From positions 1-11,875 of the forward strand of contig JAFAFN010000080.1 of assembly GCA_023423475.1 (NCBI GenBank): a DNA stretch of 11,875 nt. Direction: 5' to 3'. The position numbers and the translations under genes were made by a program. Shown one piece after another: positions 1 to 6,410 of the stretch; positions within the stretch are counted from its first letter, which is position 1; each line of letters begins with the position of its first letter. This stretch comes from Actinomycetes bacterium (GTDB lineage Bacteria > Actinomycetota > Acidimicrobiia > Acidimicrobiales > Microtrichaceae). The notes beneath the pieces were generated by a model. It did no database searches and was not told the origin of the DNA. It saw nothing but the letters and a program-made list of their open reading frames with translations.

Positions 1-1358
1 CCGCCCGCGCCGACCGAGCCAGCGCCGCCGGGACCGCCGGTCGCACCGACGAAGGTCGCGCCTGCGGTGAACGCACCGGATGCGCCAGCGCCGCCGGTGC
101 CGGCGTTGCCGCCGCCACCACCGTTGCCGCCACGAGCGTGCGAGCTGCAGTCGCCGAAGAGGCTGCCGCAACCGCCGGCGCCGCCAGCGGCACCGCCACC
201 ACCCGCGGCACCGGCGTCGCCGCCACCGCTGTAGCTGCCACCGCGGCCGCCGTTGCCCCCGTTGCGGGGGTTGGTGCCCGCTGCACCGCTGCCACCTGCG
301 CCGCGGGAGCCGAAGCTGCCATTGCCGCCGTTGCCACCGACGGCTGCGGTCGCGGGGGATGCGCCCGCTGCGCCGCCCGAGGCGCCGGTGGCGCCGTACC
401 CGCCGGCAACCGTGCCGCCCTCGACGGTGACGTTCGCGCCGTTGAGGGCGCGGATGCCGTAGGAGCTGTTGCCGGGGCCGGCGGCATCGCCGGCAGAGAC
501 CGTCGGAGCCGACAGCGACACGTTCGACGCGCCGTTCACGAGCAGGGCCGCAGCCTCGGCGCCGTGCTGGCCGCCGGTGAGCGTCACGTTGTTCAGCTCG
601 AGACCCGAGCCTGCGCCGCCGACGTAGGCCGCCAGTGCGGCCCGGCCGTTCTCGGACTCGTCGGCACCGATGGCGGTGAAGCCCTCGATGGTGGTGTCGT
701 CCACGTCGATCGCGGTGATCGCGGCCGACACACCGGTGCCGGCGTCGAACGAGCCGTTGACCACCGATGCGTCGCCCGCACCCGCGAAGTCGTCGTCGAA
801 GCCGCCGCGCACGTCGATGCCCTCGACCACGGAGAACGCTGCGTAGTCGCCGCCGGCGACCCAGACCTGGGTCTTCGCTGCGGCCTGGGCGCGGGAGATG
901 CCGTAGGCGATCGAGGCACACGGGGCCTCGGGGGTGCCGCACGCTTCGGCGTCGGTGCCGTCGTCGTCGACGAGCACGATCGGATCGAAGTCGAACGTCG
1001 CCACGATCGCCACGGTGACGGGCGGCGAGCTCGCGCCCTCGTCGTCGGTGACGATCAGTCGGGCGTTGTAGTTGCCCGGGTTGGTGTAGGTGTGAGTCGG
1101 CTCCGGGTCGGTCGAGGTGCCGCCGTCACCGAAGCTCCACACGTAGCCGGCGATCGTGCCGTCCGCGTCGGTGCTGCTCAGGCCCGAGAACTCGACCACC
1201 AGCGGGGCGACGCCCGCCTGGGGCTCGGCTGCGACCACCGCGACGGGCGGCAGGTTCGCAGGTGGTGGCGTCGTCGGTGGCGTCGTACACGCCACGGCCA
1301 CCAGGACCAGTACTGACACCGCGCTGATTGCCGCGGTGATGTTGTGACGCATCCGCAT
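1..1358 (-). CDS. PKD-domain, beta-helix and Gly-rich surface lipoprotein (3' end cut by the window edge)
   Basis: The minus strand is open from 1358 to position 1 without a stop, giving 452 visible residues. The protein begins with a basic N-terminus, a hydrophobic segment and a lipobox-like VAVAC (Cys24), so it is probably an exported lipoprotein. A Thr/Pro tether follows. Residues about 38-117 form a PKD domain, with the WSFGDGG and HTY...G.Y motifs visible. Residues about 120-310 (LVDDDGTDAEACG, APCASIAYGI, VRGGFDDDF) resemble the DUF1565/parallel beta-helix surface proteins of myxobacteria and actinobacteria. From about residue 315 to the edge it is a Gly/Ala/Asn-rich, PE-PGRS-like low-complexity tail. 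Three in-frame ATGs (1364, 1358, 1352) are possible. I chose 1358 because AAGGGG lies six bases upstream, whereas it abuts 1364. The gene is divergent from the cyclase-toxin gene. Its C-terminus and any anchor are unseen and its ligand is unknown. Confidence 0.85.
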   Translation of the reverse strand, partial: MRMRHNITAAISAVSVLVLVAVACTTPPTTPPPANLPPVAVVAAEPQAGVAPLVVEFSGLSSTDADGTIAGYVWSFGDGGTSTDPEPTHTYTNPGNYNARLIVTDDEGASSPPVTVAIVATFDFDPIVLVDDDGTDAEACGTPEAPCASIAYGISRAQAAAKTQVWVAGGDYAAFSVVEGIDVRGGFDDDFAGAGDASVVNGSFDAGTGVSAAITAIDVDDTTIEGFTAIGADESENGRAALAAYVGGAGSGLELNNVTLTGGQHGAEAAALLVNGASNVSLSAPTVSAGDAAGPGNSSYGIRALNGANVTVEGGTVAGGYGATGASGGAAGASPATAAVGGNGGNGSFGSRGAGGSGAAGTNPRNGGNGGRGGSYSGGGDAGAAGGGGAAGGAGGCGSLFGDCSSHARGGNGGGGGNAGTGGAGASGAFTAGATFVGATGGPGGAGSVGAG

Positions 1359-1455
1359 CCGCATCCCCTTGTTCGCCAGCGACCTGTGCGGCACAGCCTG
1401 CCGCCGGTCGTTTCACCCCTACGTCGTCACGTGACCCCAACACGACGTCTCCAGA

Positions 1456-1485
1456 GTTGTACTGGCTGACATGGTGTCAGATCAA
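1456..1485 (-). promoter_or_regulatory. Candidate promoter of the PKD lipoprotein gene
   Basis: Reading the minus strand, TTGATC (1480-1485) and TACAAC (1456-1461) are separated by 18 bases and each match the sigma-70 -35 and -10 consensus at four of six positions. Transcription would start near 1449, leaving a leader of about 90 bases. The match is moderate. The main support is that an inverted repeat fills the spacer. Confidence 0.35.
1466..1480. promoter_or_regulatory. Perfect inverted repeat, candidate operator
   Basis: CTGACA (1466-1471) and TGTCAG (1475-1480) are perfect reverse complements around a TGG centre. The repeat occupies the spacer of the candidate minus-strand promoter and lies 135 bp before the toxin ATG, so a bound protein could affect both divergent genes. 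The cognate regulator is unknown. The TetR gene in this window has a different dyad upstream. Confidence 0.45.
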
Positions 1486-1614
1486 GTGCCATCCTCCCGC
1501 TGAGCGCACCGGAGGTCGTCTGCCCGGGATTGTTGGTCGGCCGTTAGCGTCGATTCGTACTCTCCCAAGAGGAGCCCGTGCAGAGGAAGTGCGGGTGGGC
1601 GGCGGGGTGCAGCG

Positions 1615-4600
1615 ATGAAGATGAAGCAGACCGGTTGGTGGCGTCGGCTGGCGATGGCGACGATGGCGCTCGTCGTGCTGAGCACGGTGACGATGGTGGC
1701 GCCCCTGACGGGCACCGTCCCCGAGGCTGCGGCCTGGCCCCCAACGCCGAACGGCGTGCAACCGGGGTCGGAGCGGATCCCCGTGCAGGTCCACCACGTG
1801 ACGCGCACGTTGCAGACGGGCGAGGACGCCAACGGTCCCTTCGGGTACTGCTACGACGAGTCCTACATCACCTTCGACCCGGCGTACGGCAAAGGCCGCT
1901 TCAACGACTCCCTCGACCCCGGGCGTGAGAACTACGTCTACTACCGCTTGACCGAGAACTCCCAGGGCGTCCAGGGCTCGCAGCTGGTGTACACGTCGAA
2001 CTCTCGCGGTGCGACCTTCGATGTCAACTACCCACAGGGCTCGTCGCTGCAGAACCCCTGGCTGACCTTCGACCACTACGGCTTGGTCGTGCACCGCGCG
2101 GCCTGGGGCGGCCAGCAGACCACGACCGGCTCCGGCTACCTCGTCGACCGACCCGACGTCGCGCCGCTGGCCCAGTCCTACTGCGCGCCATCCAAGCGCG
2201 AGCCCCGCGTCGCGAGCATGCAGGCGATCATGGAGCGCGAGGAGTTCTGGACCGCAGGACCGATCGTGGCACCGATCGACATCTCGATCTCGACGCCCGA
2301 CGGTCCCTTCGAGGTCGGCGACGAGATTCCCGTCGACGTCACGGTCACCAACCGCACGGACCACCCGGCCACCGGCATCACGTACACCCCGACCTCGGGG
2401 CTCAGCTACCCGACGGACCGCTTCGACGTGGTGGGCAGTGCACCGACGGGGACCTTCCCGTCGTCGCTCCAACCGGGCGAGACGGTGACGAGGCGTTGGA
2501 CCCTCCGCCCGAACACCAGAGCGACCAGCGAGCTCCGGTCGCACGTACGCGGCACCGTCGACGGCAGCGAGTTCACCGATGAGGCGATCGTTCCGGTGTC
2601 GGTGCCGCCCGAGGTCGAGGTCGTCCTCAGCACCGACGTCACCGGCGAGACCAAGGTCGGCGACCGGTTCAACGTCACGGCGACCATCACCAACCACGAT
2701 GAGGTCGAGATGGCCCAGATCGACGCAGATTCGATCTCGACCCGGCCGAGGGGACCGGTCAAGCAGATCTCCGGTCCGCTGATGGCGAACGGCCGGGACC
2801 CGGAGCGCGACTGGCCCTCGTTGCAGCCGGGGCAGTCGATGACGCTGCACTGGGTGATGGAGGCAGAAGAAGCCGGCGTCATCGACCTGACCGCCTACAT
2901 CTGGGGCGTCGAGTACCTGCACTGGACGAGGTGGACCCTGAGCGCGGAGACGAGGGTCGCGATCGAAGCACCCGGCCTGCTGCTGGAGCAGGTGCGCCTG
3001 CAGCCCGGGACCATCGTGCCCGGGCAGTTCGGCAACGTGCGCGGCACCGTGACCAACACCGGCACCACCGACATCACGGGCATCGACTTCACGCTCGAGT
3101 CGAACCCCGAGCTCAAGGTCGTCGAGGGCCTTCTGGACGCACTCGACCCGTCGGTGTCCCCGAGGATCCCGACCCTCGAGCCCGAGGAGTCGAGGGAGTT
3201 CATGATCCCCGTCGCCATGGTGACCGACGCCGGCGAGCTCGGCAGCTACCGACTCGACCTCCGCCTGGCCGGCACCACATTGATCGGCGGCGAGCCGACC
3301 GAGGTCGAAGGTGTCGCCACCGCGGGCAACGCGCTGGATCTGACGCCCTACTGGTCGACGATCCTCGGCGACGTCCGCCGGAACCTCCTGTCGGACACCA
3401 TCGAGATCATCGAGGGCATCAACGACTGGGGCGACAGTTCGACCCTGGGCGGTATCGCCGTCGGGTCGACCACCGGGGCGCTCAACGCGTTCCGCAACCT
3501 CGGCGACGGGGTGCTGACCGTCAACGACTTCATCGCGGAGGAGACCGGCTCCGGCGGAGTGCGACTCACCGAGACGGGCAAGGCGATCGTCGAAGCAAGT
3601 CGCGAGTACCTGCACACCCACACCGCTCAGGAGATGGCGATCGACCTCGCCGAGCTCGAGGAACAGGTCGCCGTCGGAGGCGTCGGCGTGTTCGCCGAGT
3701 GGTTGCGTGACGTCGACCGGGCCGCGAGCGCCGGCGACACGCGCAGGGTCGCCGAACTGCTCGCCGAACCCGGCACCGAGGTCGCCCTCGGCTTCGGCGT
3801 CGAGAAGGCCGCCGGCAAGCTGTTCACCAGGGCGGTGGAGTCGGCGGCCGGCCGCAAGGTCGCCAGCTACCTGAAGCGGGCGCCACAGCCCGAGCCCGTC
3901 GACGAGCTGATGATGCTCGACCCCGAGTACACCCCGGAGCACCTCGTCGCCCGGGAGCTGCAGGACCTCAAGGACATGCCGACCGGCGTCGCCATCACCG
4001 GCGAGACCGCGGCACGTGCCGGCCTCACCGCCGACGAGCACGGCTGGATGATCGAGATGGCCAAGGAGCACGGGATCGCGTTCTTCGTGCGGCCTCGCCC
4101 CGAGACCGCCGCCAAGTTCGCGAAGCTCGGCTACAACGCGAAGCCGATGGCCATCAAGCTCAAGTCGATCAGCGAGATCGACCACAGGTGGCTCGGATGG
4201 GAGGACTACGCGGACGCCGAAGGGCTCGTGGTCTTCCGGGAGCCGCGCGATCCGCTGCAGGCGATGATGGACGCCGTCGAGGCCGGCGAGCTCGAGTACG
4301 GCGGGCCCGAGATCGACAAGATCATCGAGCGCTACAACCTGCGCCGCGCCGAGTGGAAGTCGTACGAGAAGCCGTTCGGCGAGGACGGCCCGACCGTCGA
4401 TCCCCGCGACGGCATCCTGCACAAGCTGAACGGCGACACGATCGGACCTGACGGTTCGATCAGCCCCGGTGAGGGCTTCACCGTCCAGCGCTACGGGAAG
4501 ACGATCCGCACCAAGGTGACGATCGACCCCGACGGCGTCATCCGGTTCAGCCACAACGACAAGCCGGTCTACTCCGACATCGACCTGCTCTCGATCGCGA

Positions 4601-4914
4601 AGCCGGACGGAAGTGCGATCGATCCCGAGGTGCACCGGCTGGTCGCGGAGCGGGCGGGATTCGGCATCGACTCCCAACACGGCGCCTCGGTGAACACCAG
4701 CGACTTCCCCGACTGGGACACCGCGAAGCGCTTCGCCGTGCAGTACGCGAACGAGCACCGCCGGGGTGGTGACCCGCTCGTCATCGTCGGCTCGGACGCC
4801 ACCACGCTCGGCTACGTCGACCAACTCACCGTTCCCGAGGGACCGGTGCCCGGTGCGAACTACGACCTCTACGGCGTGATCCAGACCACCTACGAGGGAG
4901 CAGGGCGGTTGTGA
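1615..4914 (+). CDS. Secreted multi-domain toxin with Ig-like domains and a C-terminal class II (edema factor/ExoY-like) nucleotidyl cyclase domain
   Basis: This 1099-residue exported protein has a polymorphic-toxin layout. Residues 1-40 are a signal peptide (WWRR n-region, cleavage probably after AAA40). Residues 41-220 are unrecognised and hold the only two cysteines, C79 and C190, a likely disulfide. Three Ig-like/CARDB-type beta domains follow at about 222-330, 331-448 and 450-570. Residues 572-765 are helical, resembling pre-toxin regions. The C-terminal domain, about 775-1099, carries the class II adenylyl cyclase pattern: VRP (R826); K843 and K850 seven residues apart with KS, like the edema factor and ExoY lysine pair; SDID (D988, D990) as the metal-binding aspartates; and QHG (H1022) followed by N1027. 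The predicted product is a cyclic nucleotide made inside a target cell. Family members usually need a host cofactor (calmodulin or actin), but no cofactor site can be assigned here. ATG 1615 has GGGG seven bases upstream. A lipoprotein gene follows 53 bp downstream. The fold is well supported by motifs, the substrate is not. Confidence 0.75.
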   Translation: MKMKQTGWWRRLAMATMALVVLSTVTMVAPLTGTVPEAAAWPPTPNGVQPGSERIPVQVHHVTRTLQTGEDANGPFGYCYDESYITFDPAYGKGRFNDSLDPGRENYVYYRLTENSQGVQGSQLVYTSNSRGATFDVNYPQGSSLQNPWLTFDHYGLVVHRAAWGGQQTTTGSGYLVDRPDVAPLAQSYCAPSKREPRVASMQAIMEREEFWTAGPIVAPIDISISTPDGPFEVGDEIPVDVTVTNRTDHPATGITYTPTSGLSYPTDRFDVVGSAPTGTFPSSLQPGETVTRRWTLRPNTRATSELRSHVRGTVDGSEFTDEAIVPVSVPPEVEVVLSTDVTGETKVGDRFNVTATITNHDEVEMAQIDADSISTRPRGPVKQISGPLMANGRDPERDWPSLQPGQSMTLHWVMEAEEAGVIDLTAYIWGVEYLHWTRWTLSAETRVAIEAPGLLLEQVRLQPGTIVPGQFGNVRGTVTNTGTTDITGIDFTLESNPELKVVEGLLDALDPSVSPRIPTLEPEESREFMIPVAMVTDAGELGSYRLDLRLAGTTLIGGEPTEVEGVATAGNALDLTPYWSTILGDVRRNLLSDTIEIIEGINDWGDSSTLGGIAVGSTTGALNAFRNLGDGVLTVNDFIAEETGSGGVRLTETGKAIVEASREYLHTHTAQEMAIDLAELEEQVAVGGVGVFAEWLRDVDRAASAGDTRRVAELLAEPGTEVALGFGVEKAAGKLFTRAVESAAGRKVASYLKRAPQPEPVDELMMLDPEYTPEHLVARELQDLKDMPTGVAITGETAARAGLTADEHGWMIEMAKEHGIAFFVRPRPETAAKFAKLGYNAKPMAIKLKSISEIDHRWLGWEDYADAEGLVVFREPRDPLQAMMDAVEAGELEYGGPEIDKIIERYNLRRAEWKSYEKPFGEDGPTVDPRDGILHKLNGDTIGPDGSISPGEGFTVQRYGKTIRTKVTIDPDGVIRFSHNDKPVYSDIDLLSIAKPDGSAIDPEVHRLVAERAGFGIDSQHGASVNTSDFPDWDTAKRFAVQYANEHRRGGDPLVIVGSDATTLGYVDQLTVPEGPVPGANYDLYGVIQTTYEGAGRL

Positions 4915-4967
4915 TCGGGCAGACGCAGGACACGGACGGGCGAGCGACGAGGGCAGGACGGATCGAC

Positions 4968-5627
4968 ATGCGACGCAACACCAGATGGCGGACCTGGGCG
5001 ACGGGTGGACTGCTCGTCGTGCTCGCCGGCTGCACAGCACAGCCGGGCAGCGGGTGCAGTCCCACGGCACAGCCCACCACGACGACCACGAGCTCGACCA
5101 CGACGACGCCGACGTCGACGTCGACCACCACGACCCAGCCGGACGGCTCGACCACCACGACGACTCAGCCGGACGGCTCGACCACCACGACGACTCAGCC
5201 CGACGGCTCGACCACCACCACGACCGTGCCCGGCGGTGGCGGTGAGGTGGTGCCCGCCGACGAGTTGGCCGTCGAGGACTGCCTGATCCCGGTGGGTGAC
5301 GACGTGATGGTCGAGTCCGTCGAGCTGATCGACTGCGACGACCCGCACGAGGCCGAGGTGTTCGCGCAGTTCGACGTCGACCCCGACGACCTGCCCGAGG
5401 GCACCGGACCCGACGGCTACCCGGGCGGCTCGGAGTTGACCTGGTTCGGACAGGACGAGTGCCAGGACCGCTTCGAGGACTACACGGGCGAGTCGTACTG
5501 GACGTCGCGCTACGACGTGCTGGTCGTGACCCCGAGCTTCTCGAGCTGGTCCGAGGGCGACCGGGCCGTCACGTGCCTCCTGGTCGACCCCGACGGCGGT
5601 GTGCTCACCGGCTCCGGAAAGGCCTGA
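4968..5627 (+). CDS. Lipoprotein with Thr-rich tether and Septum_form-like domain
   Basis: The 219-residue protein has a classical lipobox, LAGC, with lipidated Cys22, followed by a Thr/Ser/Pro-rich tether (about 34-90) and a globular domain from about residue 100 to the end. The domain resembles the actinobacterial Septum_form family (Pfam PF13845): DCL, a D-C-D-D-P-H-x-A-E-V motif, C..(R)FEDY, and W.EGDR.VTCLL near the C-terminus. Its four cysteines (105, 123, 165, 203) could form two disulfides. I chose ATG 4968, where a short hydrophobic signal begins and AGGA lies nine bases upstream. An in-frame GTG at 4911 overlaps the toxin stop but would add 19 non-signal-like residues. With 53 bp to the toxin gene, co-transcription is likely. 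It could be a partner or immunity protein, or simply an envelope lipoprotein. Neither role is shown by the sequence. Confidence 0.85.
   Translation: MRRNTRWRTWATGGLLVVLAGCTAQPGSGCSPTAQPTTTTTSSTTTTPTSTSTTTTQPDGSTTTTTQPDGSTTTTTQPDGSTTTTTVPGGGGEVVPADELAVEDCLIPVGDDVMVESVELIDCDDPHEAEVFAQFDVDPDDLPEGTGPDGYPGGSELTWFGQDECQDRFEDYTGESYWTSRYDVLVVTPSFSSWSEGDRAVTCLLVDPDGGVLTGSGKA
5136..5225 (+). repeat. Three tandem 30-bp repeats encoding QPDGSTTTTT
   Basis: Three consecutive 30-bp units start at 5136, 5166 and 5196. Each encodes QPDGSTTTTT within the lipoprotein tether, and the units are nearly identical at the DNA level (single-base differences). The unit length is a multiple of three, so slippage or recombination could lengthen or shorten the tether without breaking the frame. 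Confidence 0.9.
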
Positions 5628-5804
5628 CACCAGATCCCTCGTCGCTCCCGCGACCTGTCACAGCCCGACTGGAGTCGTCCCGGCAGCTGCGGAGCCGCAG
5701 ATCCCGCTCCGACCTGTGTGCAGAATTGCCCACTTGTCGGTGCAGAACAGCACGTGCAACTCTGCATGTGGAGTTCGGCGACAGCTTCCCGAGGGAGGGA
5801 ACGC
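5628..5804. other. Intergenic region before the TetR gene
   Basis: This 177-bp gap separates the Septum_form lipoprotein from the TetR gene. It contains the dyad operator and its extra half-site. It also contains two short dyads, CGACT-GG-AGTCG (5666-5677) and CTGCGG-AG-CCGCAG (5687-5700), which could form weak hairpins but lack a T-run. No confident -35/-10 pair was found, and no small gene was recognised. Confidence 0.5.
5741..5766. promoter_or_regulatory. 26-bp dyad operator upstream of the TetR gene, with an extra half-site
   Basis: Arms TGCAGA (5741-5746) and TCTGCA (5761-5766) are perfect complements, and the palindrome GCACGTGC (5750-5757) sits exactly at their centre, so 20 of 26 positions are symmetric. 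A second left half-site, TGCAGAATTG (5719-5728), is 22 bp upstream and pairs at nine of ten positions with CAACTCTGCA (5757-5766). The site ends 38 bp before the regulator's GTG. Such dyads upstream of TetR genes commonly mediate autorepression, so binding by the adjacent regulator is a reasonable inference. Confidence 0.6.
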
Positions 5805-6410
5805 GTGGTCGAGGGATCAGATGAACGCAACGCCGAACGGCTGGCAGAGACGCGTGCGCGCCTGCTCGACGCCGTCATCGACTCGCTCGCCGAGCGTGGC
5901 TACGCCGCGACCTCGACGACCGAGGTCGCGCGCCGTTCCGGTCTCACCCGCGGGGCGCAGCTCCACCACTTCGGGACCAAGGAGCGCATGATGATCGCTG
6001 CGGTCGACCGACTCAGCGAGCGCACCGATGCCGAGCACGTCGCTCGGGCACTCGATGTCATCCCCGACGACGAGCGGATCACGGTCGCGCTCCAGGTGCT
6101 CTCGAGCCTGGTCACGAGTCCGGACCCGCAGGCGTACGTCGAGCTCTGGGCCGCGTCGCGCGACCAGCGCGACCTCGAAGCCGCGCTCCGGGCGAACGAC
6201 GAGGTGGCGCGCGACGCCGTGCGTGCGTTGTTCGGCCCCGGGATCCTCGCCCGCACCACGACACGCTTCGACGAACTGCTCGATCTGGTCATGTACGCGC
6301 TGCGCGGCATGGCCCTGGACGCACATTCGGCGTCGGCCGACGACCTGGGACTCCGCAAGGAGATGATCGTCGCCATGGCGCCACTACTGGGAGAGGCACT
6401 ACTGCCATGA
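5805..6410 (+). CDS. TetR/AcrR-family transcriptional regulator
   Basis: The 201-residue protein has a typical TetR N-terminal DNA-binding domain (about 15-62), with ARLLDAVIDSLAERGY as helix 1, a helix-turn-helix through TEVARRSGLTRGAQLHHF, and the family hallmark HHFGTKERM. Residues about 70-200 form the usual all-helical ligand and dimer domain, whose ligand cannot be predicted. I chose GTG 5805 because GAGGGAGGGA lies just upstream and the N-terminus then has family length. An in-frame ATG at 5718 would place the operator inside the coding region. Its stop overlaps the next gene's start as ATGA, so it is translationally coupled to the pentapeptide lipoprotein. The dyad operator upstream suggests it represses its own transcript, including the downstream lipoprotein and probably the permease. 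Confidence 0.92.
   Translation: MVEGSDERNAERLAETRARLLDAVIDSLAERGYAATSTTEVARRSGLTRGAQLHHFGTKERMMIAAVDRLSERTDAEHVARALDVIPDDERITVALQVLSSLVTSPDPQAYVELWAASRDQRDLEAALRANDEVARDAVRALFGPGILARTTTRFDELLDLVMYALRGMALDAHSASADDLGLRKEMIVAMAPLLGEALLP

Larger units (their letters stand above)
1365..1614. other. Divergent intergenic region with palindromes
   Basis: This is a non-coding gap between the divergent lipoprotein and cyclase-toxin genes. Besides the promoter/operator listed separately, it holds two perfect short dyads in the leader of the minus-strand gene. CTGTGC-G-GCACAG lies at 1384-1396 and GTCACGTGAC at 1426-1435. On the plus side, TAGCGT (1545-1550) could be an actinobacterial -10 (TANNNT) for the toxin gene, but I see no convincing -35. 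An AAGAGGAG sequence at 1567-1574 looks like a ribosome-binding site but is 40 bases before the toxin ATG. No RNA gene or riboswitch was recognised. Confidence 0.6.

Noticed and set aside
138..1316. A 392-codon plus-strand open frame opposite the PKD lipoprotein
   Set aside because: The minus-strand frame has a lipobox and PKD motifs. The plus-strand product is Ala/Gly/Arg-rich shadow sequence of the Gly-rich repeats.
1477..5070. A 1197-codon open frame antisense to the cyclase toxin
   Set aside because: Its product is Arg/Val/Asp/Gly-rich with no domain, and it lies wholly opposite a gene with recognisable motifs. Long antisense open frames are common at this GC content.
5666..5700. Two adjacent short dyads considered as a transcription terminator after the Septum_form lipoprotein
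   Set aside because: The stems are only 5-6 bp with 2-4 base loops, and no T-run follows, so a rho-independent terminator is not supported.
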